60,041 nt of DNA from an uncultured Gluconobacter sp. (GCA_937880175.1 CALFLO010000098.1:1-60041); one strand, 5' to 3'. Shown: positions 34,694-43,554, counted from the first letter of the stretch. Numbers and translations: made by a program. The notes: generated from the letters alone by a model not told the origin.

Positions 34694-36521
34694 GCTGGGC
34701 CATCATGGTTCCGCCGAGGTCTTCGGCGGAGCTGATGGTGACGCTGTTGCGATAATAGCGCGTGACGTCATGGCCGATGCCGATGGCCAGAAGCTCGGTG
34801 CCACGATCCGCTTCGATCTGGGCGATCACCTTTCGCAGATGGTCCTCCAGATAGTTGTGCGGATTGGCAGAGAACGTGCTGTCATCAACCGGCGCGCCAT
34901 CGGAAATCACCATCAGGATATGACGGTGTTCGGAGCGCCGCCGCAGGCGTTTCCAGGCCCAGAGCAGGGCCTCGCCGTCGATGTTTTCCTTGAGCAGGCC
35001 ATCGCGCAGCATCAGGCCCAGATTGCGCCGGGCGCGCCGCAGGGGCATGTCCGCATCCTTGTAGATGATATGGCGTAGGTCGTTCAGGCGCCCTGGCTGG
35101 GGTGTGCGGCCGGTCTTGAGCCAGCGTTCGCGACTCTGGCCGCCTTTCCACTGGCGTGTCGTAAAGCCCAGAACCTCGACCTTCACGCCGCAGCGTTCGA
35201 GCGTGCGGGCAAGGATATCGCCGCAGATGGCGGCCGTCCCAATCGGGCGGCCCCGCATGGAACCTGAATTGTCGATCAGGAGGGTGACGACCGTATCGCG
35301 GAACTCCGTCTCGCATTCGTGCTTGCACGATAGCGGAAGGGTCGGATTGGTCACGACGCGGGAAAGGCGTCCGGCATCAAGAATGCCTTCTTCCTGCTCG
35401 AACTCCCAGCGGCGCTGCTGCTGCGCCATGAGGCGCCGCTGCAACCGGTGTGCAAGCCGCGATACCAGACCCTGAAGCTGGGACATCTGCTGGTCGAGCT
35501 TCTGGCGCAGGCGGTCCAGTTCGTCCGCATCGCACAGATCGGAGGCGTTTACTTCCTCGTCGAAATCCGTGGTGTAGGCCCTGTAGGTATTGGGCGCTTC
35601 GGACGGTCCGGTTTCGGCCTGCTGGTCCGAGGGGCCAGCGGCTTCCTCGGTCCCGTCTTCCGACATTTCGGCGGCATCCGTGGCTTCGCTTTCGCCAGAG
35701 AGGCCGGTTTCGCCGCTCTCGGGCTGATAACCGCCTTCTTCCTCTTCCGCAGCGGCGGGAGCCTGCTGGTCCTGCCCATCCGCTTCGGGGGCGTCGCTGT
35801 CCGTTGTTTCCTCTTCGTCGGAGGGCAGATCGGACGGTGCCATCTGCTCCTCGTCCTCGTCAGGGACGGTCGTGAGGCGGCAGGCCCCGAGGAAGCGGGT
35901 CGTGGCACGGGCGAATGCCGTCTGATCGCTCTGGGTGCGGGCCATGTCGGCGAGCGCCGCTTTGGCCGCCGGAGTCAGGGACGCGCGCCACTCATCCAGT
36001 GCCGCTCCGGCCTGAACCGGCATGGGATGGCCGCTCATGGCCTCGCGCGCGAGGAGATCCAGCGCCACGGGGGCTGGCATGTCCTCGCGCGTTTTCATGC
36101 GATTGCAGCCAATCTCGGCACATTGCTGGGCGACGCGTTGTTCCAGATTGGCGCGCACGCCTGCCATGTGGCGTGAGCCGTAGACCTCGCACCGGGCCTG
36201 TTCCAGCGCATCGAACGCCTGCCGGGCCACGGGTTCAGCCGGTGCGTTCGTGCCTCTGTCAGCATGATACCGCATCCGCAGGGCAGCGGAATCCGCAGCT
36301 CCACGGATTTTGCGGATTTCCCAGTCGTGCATGTGGCGCGACAGATAAGGCAGTTCCACGCTGCTGGCATCTGTCGCGTTCTGCTGGCTGCCGCTGACGG
36401 CACTCTGAAAATCCACGCCCTGCTCCGGTGCTCCACCCATAGCGCGCAGGGTGGCAACGGTGGCCTGACGGAAGCGTTCCTGCCGGTCTTCGTCGGTGGG
36501 GGAAGTCTTGGGAGCGGACAA
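34647..36521 (-). CDS. cobT: Cobaltochelatase subunit CobT
   Basis: CobT works with CobS and CobN to insert cobalt into hydrogenobyrinate diamide in aerobic cobalamin synthesis. The 624-residue product has an N-terminal domain (RQATVATLRAM), a long acidic low-complexity linker (DEDEEQ, DEEETTDSDAPEADG) and a C-terminal von Willebrand A domain with a MIDAS site (Asp417, DNSGSM, DxSxS). The start is a TTG at 36521, 5 bases after the cobS stop; the position fits the family's N-terminus, although no Shine-Dalgarno is obvious. The acidic linker is normal for CobT. CobN is outside the window. Confidence 0.92.
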   Translation of the reverse strand: MSAPKTSPTDEDRQERFRQATVATLRAMGGAPEQGVDFQSAVSGSQQNATDASSVELPYLSRHMHDWEIRKIRGAADSAALRMRYHADRGTNAPAEPVARQAFDALEQARCEVYGSRHMAGVRANLEQRVAQQCAEIGCNRMKTREDMPAPVALDLLAREAMSGHPMPVQAGAALDEWRASLTPAAKAALADMARTQSDQTAFARATTRFLGACRLTTVPDEDEEQMAPSDLPSDEEETTDSDAPEADGQDQQAPAAAEEEEGGYQPESGETGLSGESEATDAAEMSEDGTEEAAGPSDQQAETGPSEAPNTYRAYTTDFDEEVNASDLCDADELDRLRQKLDQQMSQLQGLVSRLAHRLQRRLMAQQQRRWEFEQEEGILDAGRLSRVVTNPTLPLSCKHECETEFRDTVVTLLIDNSGSMRGRPIGTAAICGDILARTLERCGVKVEVLGFTTRQWKGGQSRERWLKTGRTPQPGRLNDLRHIIYKDADMPLRRARRNLGLMLRDGLLKENIDGEALLWAWKRLRRRSEHRHILMVISDGAPVDDSTFSANPHNYLEDHLRKVIAQIEADRGTELLAIGIGHDVTRYYRNSVTISSAEDLGGTMMAQLSALFAPSNGRRAAR

Positions 36522-36525
36522 GGGA

Positions 36526-37542
36526 TCAGGCCAGCGGCGAGGCGTTGAAGCAGCGCTGATAGTACTCAGCCACGATTCCGCGCTCGGCCTCATCGCATTT
36601 GTTGAGGAAGGTCAGGCGGAAAGAGAACGCCACGTCGTTGAAAATACGGTTGTTCTCGGCCCAGGCAATGACGGCGCGTGGCGACATGACCGTGGAAATA
36701 TCACCGGCCATGAAGCCGGAACGTGTGAGGTTCGCAAGCGCGACCATGCGTTCGATCAGCGTCGTGGCGTCGTTGTCCTCTGCCCCGATCTTCAGCTTGG
36801 ACGTCACAATGCCGACTTCCTGTTCGAGCGGCAGGTAGTTCAGGGTGGCGACGATGTTCCAGCGGTCCATCTGGCCCTGATTGATCTGCTGGGTACCGTG
36901 ATAGAGGCCGGTCGTGTCGCCTAGACCCACTGTATTGGCGGTCGCGAACAGGCGGAAAGCCGGGTTGGGGCGAATGACGCGGTTCTGATCCAGAAGCGTC
37001 AGATGCCCTTCGGCTTCCAGCACGCGCTGGATGACGAACATCACGTCCGGACGGCCAGCGTCGTATTCATCGAAGATCAGGGCGCAGGGATGCTGGAGGC
37101 ACCACGGCAGCAGACCCTCGCGGAATTCCGTGACCTGCTTGCCGTCCTTGAGCACGATGGCGTCCTTGCCAATCAGGTCGATCCGCGAGACATGGCTGTC
37201 GAGGTTGATCCGCACGCAGGGCCAGTTCAGCCGTGCGGCGATCTGCTCGATATGGGACGATTTGCCGGTCCCATGGAAACCCTGAACCATGACGCGGCGG
37301 TTGAAGGCAAAGCCTGCCAGAATGGCGCGTGTGGTGTCTTCGTCGAACTTGTAGGACGGATCGATGTCGGGGACGTGTTCCGTACGCACGGAATAGGCCG
37401 GAACCTGAATGTCCGTCCGGATCCCGAAAACTTCGGCCGAAGAGACCATGAGGTCGGGCGCGCCGAGAACGCTGGTCGGGACCGTGGCATTTTCAGCAGT
37501 GGTCACGGCTTCCGGGGTGTCAATCGTCGCGAAATCACTCAT
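36526..37542 (-). CDS. cobS: Cobaltochelatase subunit CobS (AAA+ ATPase)
   Basis: CobS is the AAA+ motor of the aerobic cobaltochelatase. The 338-residue product carries Walker A GFHGTGKS (88-95), Walker B ALIFDEYDAGRPDV, and sensor-like ATANTVGLGDTTGLYHGT. It is directly upstream of cobT (6 bases or less between coding parts), forming the usual cobST pair. A J-domain gene precedes it on the same strand, 85 bases away, an arrangement common in alphaproteobacteria. The intergenic space is too short to hold a cobalamin riboswitch, and I see none. Confidence 0.95.
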   Translation of the reverse strand: MSDFATIDTPEAVTTAENATVPTSVLGAPDLMVSSAEVFGIRTDIQVPAYSVRTEHVPDIDPSYKFDEDTTRAILAGFAFNRRVMVQGFHGTGKSSHIEQIAARLNWPCVRINLDSHVSRIDLIGKDAIVLKDGKQVTEFREGLLPWCLQHPCALIFDEYDAGRPDVMFVIQRVLEAEGHLTLLDQNRVIRPNPAFRLFATANTVGLGDTTGLYHGTQQINQGQMDRWNIVATLNYLPLEQEVGIVTSKLKIGAEDNDATTLIERMVALANLTRSGFMAGDISTVMSPRAVIAWAENNRIFNDVAFSFRLTFLNKCDEAERGIVAEYYQRCFNASPLA

Positions 37543-37627
37543 GGGACTCTGGGGCTTTCTCTGGCTCTGGGATCAGGACATTCTGGAGAAGATGGAGCCT
37601 TGGCGTCCTCTGTTCCAGTCTAAAAAT

Positions 37628-38248
37628 TCAGGAAACGAAATCATCCTGCCGGGTGAAATGGACTTTTAGTGCCGCATAGGCCGAGCCGATGGCCTTGAAA
37701 CGCTCTTCGGATTTTTCATCGCCGATATTGGCATCGGGGTGATGCTGGCGGGCGAGGGCGCGGTAGCGGGTTTTGACCTCATCGAAAGAGACCGGCCATG
37801 TCAGGTCCAGGGTCGCAAGCGGCTGGCGCAGCGGCTCGGGAATCCCGGCGGCCTGCGCAGAGGCGCGCTGCCGGGCGGCATCCTTTGCACGTTCGGCCCG
37901 GCTGTGACGGGTCGCGCCGAGGATGTCCAGCGGATCGATGACGTCGTCCTCGTTGAATTCCGCCTTGTTGGCCGTGCCAGTGCCCAGTTTCCATGATGGG
38001 CGCTGCCACGACACGTCCGCCCGAAGATGCGCTTCGATCTGGCCTGGCGTCATGCCGCGATAGAAGTCCCAGCGGGAATTGTATTCGCGGACATGGTCGA
38101 GGCAGAACCAGAAATACGAGCGCAGGGCATCGCGCCCGCGCGGCGCACGATAGCCGGCAGGTTCGTTGCAGCCCGGATGGTCACAGACCTGTTCCGGCGC
38201 GTCAGGATCGGGATCGAAGGCCCGGTGTCTGGTGGATTTGCGCTGCAT
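37628..38248 (-). CDS. J-domain (DnaJ-like) protein
   Basis: The 206-residue product has a C-terminal J domain (WPVSFDEVKTRYRALARQHHPD), with the essential HPD at 170-172, and a N-terminal region with a CDHPGCNEPAGYRAPRG segment, a possible zinc-binding site. J proteins recruit and stimulate DnaK. Because it sits upstream of cobS and next to bolA, it may serve as a cofactor for that chelatase, but this is only a neighbourhood inference. The ATG at 38248 is chosen; a TTG at 38266 would add six residues. It is divergent from bolA, with 69 bases between starts. Confidence 0.88.
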   Translation of the reverse strand: MQRKSTRHRAFDPDPDAPEQVCDHPGCNEPAGYRAPRGRDALRSYFWFCLDHVREYNSRWDFYRGMTPGQIEAHLRADVSWQRPSWKLGTGTANKAEFNEDDVIDPLDILGATRHSRAERAKDAARQRASAQAAGIPEPLRQPLATLDLTWPVSFDEVKTRYRALARQHHPDANIGDEKSEERFKAIGSAYAALKVHFTRQDDFVS

Positions 38249-38317
38249 GGTGTCTGATATGGGCAATCACAGCCGCCCGATGCAAGCGGCCATTCCTCAA
38301 GCCGGACGATTTTCATC

Positions 38318-38632
38318 ATGTCTGAAACAGCTTCACGCCCTTCCGCGCCGCCCGCCACCCGACGCGAACGGATCGAGGCGATCCTCCAGCGCGAACTCTC
38401 GCCCACGCAGCTCGAAATCCACGATGACAGTGCCCGTCATGCCCATCATGCCGGTGCAAAGGCTCTTGGCGGCGGAGGGGAGACGCATTTCAACGTCGCC
38501 ATTACCACTGCGCGTTTTGACGGGCTGAATCGGGTGGCGCGGCACAGGCTCGTCAACGGGCTGCTGGCCGGGGAGTTCGAGTCCGGGCTGCATGCGCTGT
38601 CTCTGGTCCTGCATGGAGAAAAAACCCCATGA
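38318..38632 (+). CDS. bolA: BolA family protein
   Basis: BolA proteins work with monothiol glutaredoxins in iron-sulfur cluster handling and, in enterobacteria, in stress morphology control. The 104-residue product shows the family core, RRERIEAILQRELSPTQLEI, then ETHFNVAI and the conserved RVARHRLVNGLL, with His in HAGAKALGG. The stop overlaps the start of the following lolA gene by ATGA, so the two are translationally coupled. The grx gene at 43555 is dithiol (CPYC), so it is not the obvious monothiol partner. Confidence 0.9.
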   Translation: MSETASRPSAPPATRRERIEAILQRELSPTQLEIHDDSARHAHHAGAKALGGGGETHFNVAITTARFDGLNRVARHRLVNGLLAGEFESGLHALSLVLHGEKTP

Positions 38633-39222
38633 AACGCGCTCTGCTCGCTTTTCTCCTGCTGTCGGGCTGTGCGACGGGTGGCTACGGCCACCTGCCTGCG
38701 GCCGAGCAGAATGACGTTCATCGCATAGAGGCCTATCTGAACGGCCTTCAGGGATTGCAGGCTTCCTTCCTGCAACGGGGACCGGAGGCCGGGGAGAGCG
38801 CGGGACGCTTCTCCTATATTCCGGGGCATCTGAGGCTGGATTATGTGATTCCGCATCCTATGGAGCTGGTCGCCGGTGACGGGCATCTCGTGCTGGACGA
38901 TCAGGGAACGGGAGCGGTCACGCATCTGTCACTCAAGCGGAATCCGCTCGGACTGCTGCTGAAATATCCGATCCGCTTTGACGGCGGTGTGCAGGTCACG
39001 GATGTGCGACATGGTGACGGATCGCTTCAGATTTCGGTCGCACAGGCGGATAATCCGTCCCAGGGCCTGCTGACGATCCAGTTCTCGGATGTGAACGGCC
39101 AGCTTGGTCTGATCGGGTTGCAGGGCGTGGATGCCCGGCAGCATCATTTTGGGGTGGAGCTTTCTGGTGTCCGGCAGGGCGTTACGATCGCCCCGTCCGT
39201 TTTCATTCCGCCCGGGGGATAG
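38629..39222 (+). CDS. lolA: LolA-family outer-membrane lipoprotein carrier protein with lipobox
   Basis: LolA ferries lipoproteins across the periplasm from LolCDE; its fold is shared with LolB, the outer-membrane receptor. The 197-residue product has a N-terminal signal ending LLLSGC, a textbook lipobox with Cys14 as the lipidated residue and Ala at +2, which is odd for a soluble LolA. The mature part is LolA-like (GLQASFLQRG, AGRFSYIPGHLRLDYVIPHPMELVA, HLVLDDQGTG). It may be a membrane-anchored LolA or a LolB-like protein. It is coupled to bolA by ATGA and overlaps the convergent lipB by 20 bases. Confidence 0.8.
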   Translation: MKRALLAFLLLSGCATGGYGHLPAAEQNDVHRIEAYLNGLQGLQASFLQRGPEAGESAGRFSYIPGHLRLDYVIPHPMELVAGDGHLVLDDQGTGAVTHLSLKRNPLGLLLKYPIRFDGGVQVTDVRHGDGSLQISVAQADNPSQGLLTIQFSDVNGQLGLIGLQGVDARQHHFGVELSGVRQGVTIAPSVFIPPGG

Positions 39223-39904
39223 AGTCGAAGCGCGCGGGCCATGTGGCGGCAAGGGCATCATCCAGATCCGCCATCGTCAGACTGCTGTCGAATCGCTGGA
39301 GGCTGGTGACGCCGAACTCACGGATGCCGCAGGGCACGATTCCATCAAAGTCGTTCAGATCGGGGCTGACATTGATGGAAACCCCGTGCCAGCTGACCCA
39401 GCGGCTCACGCGGATCCCCAGCGCCCCGATCTTGGCTTCCAGCCCTGTCAGCGGGTCGATCGTCCAGACGCCGATCCGTCCGTCCCGGGTGAAGGCTGTA
39501 ACGCCGAGCCGGGCGAGGGAGTCGATCATCCAGCCTTCCAGCCCTGCGACAAAAGCACGGAGGTCGCGGGGCGGGATGGTGCCGTTCTGACGGGTCAGAT
39601 CCATTATCACATAGCCAAGTCTCTGCCCTGGCCCATGATAGGTCCACTGCCCGCCGCGCCCGGCGGCGTAGGTCGGGTAACCGTGCGGGTTGTACAGATC
39701 GGCGTCCTTGGCCGATGTTCCTGCCGTAAAGACGGGAGGGTGCTCGACAAGCCACACCAGCGGCTCTGACGTTCCCAGATGGATGGCGCGCGCACGCTCC
39801 TCCATGAACGCGAGCGCCTCGGGGTAGGGTGTCAGTCCCGGAGAGGACTTCCACAAAATTTCTTCACAAATCTCATTTCGGGTCATTGCCCTCGTTTCTG
39901 GCAT
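39203..39904 (-). CDS. lipB: Octanoyltransferase LipB
   Basis: LipB moves octanoate from acyl carrier protein to the lipoyl domains of 2-oxo-acid dehydrogenases and the glycine cleavage H protein. The 233-residue product has VEHPPVFTAGTSAKDADL, the GRGGQWTYHGPGQ loop, the catalytic Lys in AKIGALGIR and the catalytic Cys in IVPCGIREFGVTSL. The ATG at 39904 has GGGAGGGG upstream; one at 39886 has a weaker and too-close GAGGG. LipA, which adds sulfur, is not here. The gene is divergent from tRNA-Leu. Confidence 0.93.
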   Translation of the reverse strand: MPETRAMTRNEICEEILWKSSPGLTPYPEALAFMEERARAIHLGTSEPLVWLVEHPPVFTAGTSAKDADLYNPHGYPTYAAGRGGQWTYHGPGQRLGYVIMDLTRQNGTIPPRDLRAFVAGLEGWMIDSLARLGVTAFTRDGRIGVWTIDPLTGLEAKIGALGIRVSRWVSWHGVSINVSPDLNDFDGIVPCGIREFGVTSLQRFDSSLTMADLDDALAATWPARFDSIPRAE

Positions 39905-39963
39905 CGGCTATAGCCCCTCCCACACCAGACGGTCATGCACGAAGCAGGGTCGTTTGTCACGGG

Positions 39964-40049
39964 GCGGCCGTGGCGGAATGGTAGACGCGCAAGCTTGAGG
40001 TGCTTGTGGGGGCAACCCCGTGGAAGTTCGAGTCTTCTCGGCCGCACCA
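39964..40049 (+). tRNA. tRNA-Leu (anticodon GAG)
   Basis: The sequence folds as a class II tRNA: acceptor GCGGCCG/CGGCCGC, D arm, anticodon stem CAAGC/GCTTG with loop TTGAGGT (anticodon GAG at 39997-39999), a variable arm TGGGG-GCAA-CCCCG, a T arm with TTCGAGT, and an encoded ACCA end. It decodes CUC and CUU. It stands alone between lipB and galU. Confidence 0.95.
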
Positions 40050-40161
40050 CTGACATTTTGAATGTTGGTGTATCCCAGTAAAAATCAGACATCATGGAAA
40101 ATACTCTCCGCCTTGGCGGGAATGAGCATCCTCTCACTGTCTTTCGGTCTGTGCCATCTTG

Positions 40162-40190
40162 TTGCCAGACTATTGAGACAGGGTTATGCC
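40162..40190 (+). promoter_or_regulatory. Candidate sigma-70-type promoter for galU
   Basis: TTGCCA (40162-40167) and TATGCC (40185-40190) are separated by 17 bases, about 75 bases before the galU start. The -35 is good and the -10 is poor, so this is only a candidate. Confidence 0.3.
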
Positions 40191-40264
40191 TCTTGCGTCC
40201 CTGAGAGCGTCTGGACTTCCGGTTCGGCGGTCGGGCGTCATTTTCGGCTGATGTGTGAGGTTTC

Positions 40265-41149
40265 GTGATCAAGCCACTGAAAAAAGCTGTCCTTCCCGTT
40301 GCGGGTCTCGGTACGCGGTTTCTGCCTGCGACCAAGGCCATGCCCAAGGAAATGCTTCCTGTCGTCGATAAGCCGCTGATCCAGTATGCGATCGATGAAG
40401 CCCGTGAAGCGGGGATCGAAGAGTTCTGTCTCGTAACCGGTCGCGGCAAGGACAGCCTGATCGATTACTTCGACATTGCCTACGAACTCGAAGCGACACT
40501 CAGGGAACGCGGGAAGAAGAGCGCACTGGAAGCGCTTGCACCCAGCAGCGTGCAGGCGGGTTCTCTCGTGGCCGTGCGTCAGCAGGAACCGCTGGGCCTG
40601 GGTCATGCGATCTGGTGCGCGCGTTCCTTCATCGGGGACGATCCGTTCGCCATCCTGCTGCCTGACGATATCGTCAAGGGACGCAGCTGCATCGGCCAGC
40701 TGGTCGAGACCTATAACAAGACCGGTGGCAATGTCGTCGCGGTTACGGAAGTCCCGCCCGAGCATACGAACCGCTACGGCATCCTTGATGTTGGCAGCGA
40801 CGACGGCAAGCTGGTCGAGGTCAAGGGACTGGTTGAAAAGCCGGCTCCGGAAGAAGCGCCCTCGAACCTGTCCATCATCGGTCGTTACGTGCTGACGCCG
40901 GACGTCATGAAGTACCTGGCGAAGCTGGAGCGTGGCGCGGGCAATGAAGTCCAGCTGACGGATGCAATGGCCAAGACGATCGGTGAAGTGCCGTTCCATG
41001 GTCTGCGCTACGAAGGCACGCGCTATGACTGTGGTGACAAGGCCGGCTTCCTCGAAGCCCAGATCGCGTTCTCGATCGACCGCGAGGACCTGGGTGATTC
41101 GGTCAAGGCATTCCTCAAGAAGTACAAGCAGTATGTGGACGCCCCCTGA
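40265..41149 (+). CDS. galU: UTP-glucose-1-phosphate uridylyltransferase
   Basis: GalU makes UDP-glucose from UTP and glucose 1-phosphate for LPS, exopolysaccharide and cellulose synthesis. The 294-residue product begins AVLPVAGLGTRFLPATKAMPK, the nucleotide-binding signature, followed by EMLPVVDKPLIQYAIDEA, and LPDDIV with a metal-binding Asp. The start is a GTG at 40265 with TGAGG about 5 bases before. The stop shares one base with the next gene (TGATG), so galU and the phosphohexomutase are co-translated, which puts glucose-6-phosphate to UDP-glucose in one unit. Confidence 0.95.
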   Translation: MIKPLKKAVLPVAGLGTRFLPATKAMPKEMLPVVDKPLIQYAIDEAREAGIEEFCLVTGRGKDSLIDYFDIAYELEATLRERGKKSALEALAPSSVQAGSLVAVRQQEPLGLGHAIWCARSFIGDDPFAILLPDDIVKGRSCIGQLVETYNKTGGNVVAVTEVPPEHTNRYGILDVGSDDGKLVEVKGLVEKPAPEEAPSNLSIIGRYVLTPDVMKYLAKLERGAGNEVQLTDAMAKTIGEVPFHGLRYEGTRYDCGDKAGFLEAQIAFSIDREDLGDSVKAFLKKYKQYVDAP

Positions 41150-42555
41150 TGCCATTTCGGCATGATTTCGATCCGACGAGCCTGCGGGAATACGATATCC
41201 GCGGGATCGTCGGAAAGACACTGCATCCTGCCGACGCCTATGCCATTGGTCGTACGTTCGCGAGCATGGTGATCCGCGCCGGTGGCACGCGGATCACTGT
41301 CGGATATGACGGCCGTCTGTCCTCGCCCGCGCTGGAAGAGGCGTTGGTCCGGGGAGCAGTCGAATCCGGGGCAGATGTGACCCGGATCGGGTGTGGGCCA
41401 ACGCCCATGCTCTATTTCGCATCCGTTGTGGATGGCGCCGATGGGGCTGTCATGGTCACGGGTAGCCATAATCCGCCCGACTACAATGGCTTCAAGATGA
41501 TGATGGGCGGCAAGCCGTTTTACGGGGACCAGATCCGTGAACTGGGCCGCCTGTCCGCATCTGGCGATGTTCTCTCCGCAACGGAAGGAATCTCGACCAG
41601 AGCTGATATTTCCAGTCGTTATATTGACCGCCTCGTGCAGGACTATGACGGCATCCGGCCGCTGCGGGTCGTCTGGGATAATGGCAATTCCGCGGCTGGC
41701 GAGGTGCTTGGCCAGTTGGTCAAGCGCCTTCCGGGAGAACATACGGTTCTTTTCGGCGAGATAGACGGACATTTCCCGAATCACCATCCCGATCCGACGG
41801 TCGAGAAGAATCTCCAGGATTTGATCCGGGTCGTAGACGAAAAACAGGCCGATCTCGGGATTGCCTTTGACGGGGATGCGGATCGGATCGGTCTTGTTGA
41901 TAATCGGGGACAGATCTTCTGGGGTGACCAGATGCTGGTGCTGCTCGCGCAGGATGTTCTGAGCCGCCATCCGGGGGCGACGATCATCGCGGATGTGAAG
42001 GCCAGCCAGATCCTGTTTGATGAGATTGCAAAAGCTGGCGGTCAGCCGCTGATGTGGAAGACCGGCCATTCCCTCATCAAGACCAAGATGGCGGAAACCG
42101 GCTCTCCGCTGGCAGGCGAGATGTCCGGGCATATTTTCTTTGCCGACAAGTGGTACGGCTTTGATGATGCGCTATATGCCGCAGTCCGCGTTCTGGGGAT
42201 CGTCTCGCGTCTGCCGGGGCCGCTTTCGGATTTTCGCGACAGCCTGCCGGTGACTGTCACGACGCCAGAATTGCGCTTCAACTGCGATGACAGGCGCAAG
42301 TTCGAGGTCATCACAGAAGTGGCCGCGCGCCTCCGGGAAGAAGGGGCGGATGTGTCCGAAATCGATGGCGTCCGCGTCAATACGCCTGATGGCTGGTGGC
42401 TGCTTCGGGCATCCAACACGCAGGCCGTTCTGGTGGCGCGGGCTGAAGCCCGTGATGAAACCGGGCTGGATCGTCTGAAGGTGGCATTGGCCGCACAGCT
42501 TGGCGCTTCTGGTTTTGAGGCGCCTGATTTCTCCGGCGAGAATGCAGGACACTGA
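41149..42555 (+). CDS. Phosphoglucomutase/phosphomannomutase
   Basis: The 468-residue alpha-D-phosphohexomutase converts glucose 6-phosphate or mannose 6-phosphate to the 1-phosphate. It has REYDIRGIVG, the phosphoserine loop VTGSHNPPDYNGFK, the metal-binding DGDADRIG loop, the sugar-binding GEMSGHIFF and a C-terminal phosphate-binding loop (LRASNTQAVLVARAEA). It is of the P. aeruginosa AlgC-like bifunctional type (463 aa), so either pgm or manB could be the right name. Pairing with galU favours glucose phosphate use. Confidence 0.92.
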   Translation: MPFRHDFDPTSLREYDIRGIVGKTLHPADAYAIGRTFASMVIRAGGTRITVGYDGRLSSPALEEALVRGAVESGADVTRIGCGPTPMLYFASVVDGADGAVMVTGSHNPPDYNGFKMMMGGKPFYGDQIRELGRLSASGDVLSATEGISTRADISSRYIDRLVQDYDGIRPLRVVWDNGNSAAGEVLGQLVKRLPGEHTVLFGEIDGHFPNHHPDPTVEKNLQDLIRVVDEKQADLGIAFDGDADRIGLVDNRGQIFWGDQMLVLLAQDVLSRHPGATIIADVKASQILFDEIAKAGGQPLMWKTGHSLIKTKMAETGSPLAGEMSGHIFFADKWYGFDDALYAAVRVLGIVSRLPGPLSDFRDSLPVTVTTPELRFNCDDRRKFEVITEVAARLREEGADVSEIDGVRVNTPDGWWLLRASNTQAVLVARAEARDETGLDRLKVALAAQLGASGFEAPDFSGENAGH

Positions 42556-42591
42556 GATGGAGCGCATCACGGGTCCTTGGACGCTCTGCCA

Positions 42592-42780
42592 ATGACTGAT
42601 CCGTTCCAGTCCTTTCTTGAGCCAGGACAGATCGTGCAGCATCCTGATCATCCCGAATGGGGTTGGGGGCAGGTGCAGTCAGCGGTAGGAGAACGGGTCA
42701 CGGTCAATTTCCAGCATCAGGGCAAAGTCCTGATCGACGCTTCCCGCATCACGCTCAGGCTGGTCCCGCGCACAGGGTGA
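42592..42780 (+). CDS. DUF3553 small protein
   Basis: The 62-residue product (MTDPFQSFLEPGQIVQHPDH, PEWGWGQVQSAVGERVTVNF) reads as the DUF3553 domain, a small beta-rich module found in alphaproteobacteria either alone or near UvrD-like helicases. Its function is not known. Its TGA stop overlaps the comF GTG start (GTGA), so the two genes are coupled. The ATG at 42592 is used; a TTG at 42577 is less likely. Confidence 0.8.
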   Translation: MTDPFQSFLEPGQIVQHPDHPEWGWGQVQSAVGERVTVNFQHQGKVLIDASRITLRLVPRTG

Positions 42781-43547
42781 AACAGCTCCTGAACCGCAGC
42801 GCACGTGTTGTGCTGGATGCGCTTCTGCCTCCAACCTGCGCGGCCTGCGGGACGGAAGTCATGACGGAAGGCGCGTTCTGCGGCACCTGCTTTCAGGCGG
42901 CGCACCGGATTGTTTCCCCTAGCTGTCACCGCTGTGGCGTTCCTCTGGAAAATGAAGGACTTGGCGGTACGCAGAACTGCTGCGCGGCTTGTGACGCGCA
43001 TCCGCCGGTCTGGCGCTCGGCACGGGCGGCTTTCGTCTATGACGCCAGGTCGCGGCGCCTGATCCTGCCTCTGAAATATTCCGATCATACGGAAAATGCC
43101 GCTGTTCTGGCGCGGCAGATGGCATCCGCGGGCGAGGGGCTTCTGAAGGATGTCACAGTCGTTGTGCCTGTCCCGCTGTATCGCACCCGTTTGTGGAAAC
43201 GGCGTTACAATCAGGCGGCACTGATGGCTCAGGGCGTTTCACGGCTTGCGGGTCTGCCCTGTGTGGTGGATGCTCTTCAGCGTGTCCGCTCCACGCGGGC
43301 GCTGGCCCGCCTGTCTGCGGGGGAGCGCGAGCAGGAGATGGAACACGCGGTTCGGGTGAGGAAAGGACGCGGGGTCCGGATAGAAGGACAGGCTGTCCTG
43401 CTTGTGGATGACGTGCTGACGACGGGGTCCACGGCGACGGCCTGCACGAAGGCTCTGATGAAGGCCGGTGCGGCAAGCGTGGATATTTTGGTTGCAGCCC
43501 GGACCGGGAGAGTGGATGAACAGAACCCGCGCTTTGTCCAGGAATGA
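42777..43547 (+). CDS. comF: ComF family protein (phosphoribosyltransferase-like)
   Basis: ComF proteins help DNA uptake in naturally competent bacteria and are widespread elsewhere. The 256-residue product has an N-terminal zinc-ribbon-like set of cysteines (CAACG, CGTC, CHRCG, CCAAC) and a phosphoribosyltransferase domain with VLLVDDVLTTGSTATAC. The GTG start at 42777 overlaps the DUF3553 stop. A longer in-frame form to 42657 overlaps DUF3553 and is not needed. The glutaredoxin gene follows 7 bases later. Confidence 0.9.
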   Translation: MKQLLNRSARVVLDALLPPTCAACGTEVMTEGAFCGTCFQAAHRIVSPSCHRCGVPLENEGLGGTQNCCAACDAHPPVWRSARAAFVYDARSRRLILPLKYSDHTENAAVLARQMASAGEGLLKDVTVVVPVPLYRTRLWKRRYNQAALMAQGVSRLAGLPCVVDALQRVRSTRALARLSAGEREQEMEHAVRVRKGRGVRIEGQAVLLVDDVLTTGSTATACTKALMKAGAASVDILVAARTGRVDEQNPRFVQE

Positions 43548-43554
43548 GGATCCT

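Noticed and set aside
35448..36176. A 242-codon plus-strand open frame opposite cobT
   Set aside because: The hydrophobic Phe/Leu-rich product is the reverse of the acidic Glu/Asp codons in the CobT linker.
37543..37627. A cobalamin riboswitch before cobS
   Set aside because: The 85-base gap is too short and lacks the B12-box pattern.
40062..40268. Small plus-strand open frame before galU with a hydrophobic stretch
   Set aside because: It has no Shine-Dalgarno or ATG start, and it overlaps the likely galU promoter.
39883..40449. A 188-codon minus-strand open frame across tRNA-Leu and the galU leader
   Set aside because: It reads through the tRNA and galU antisense, and it gives the Arg/Pro-rich peptide typical of false tRNA-overlapping ORFs.
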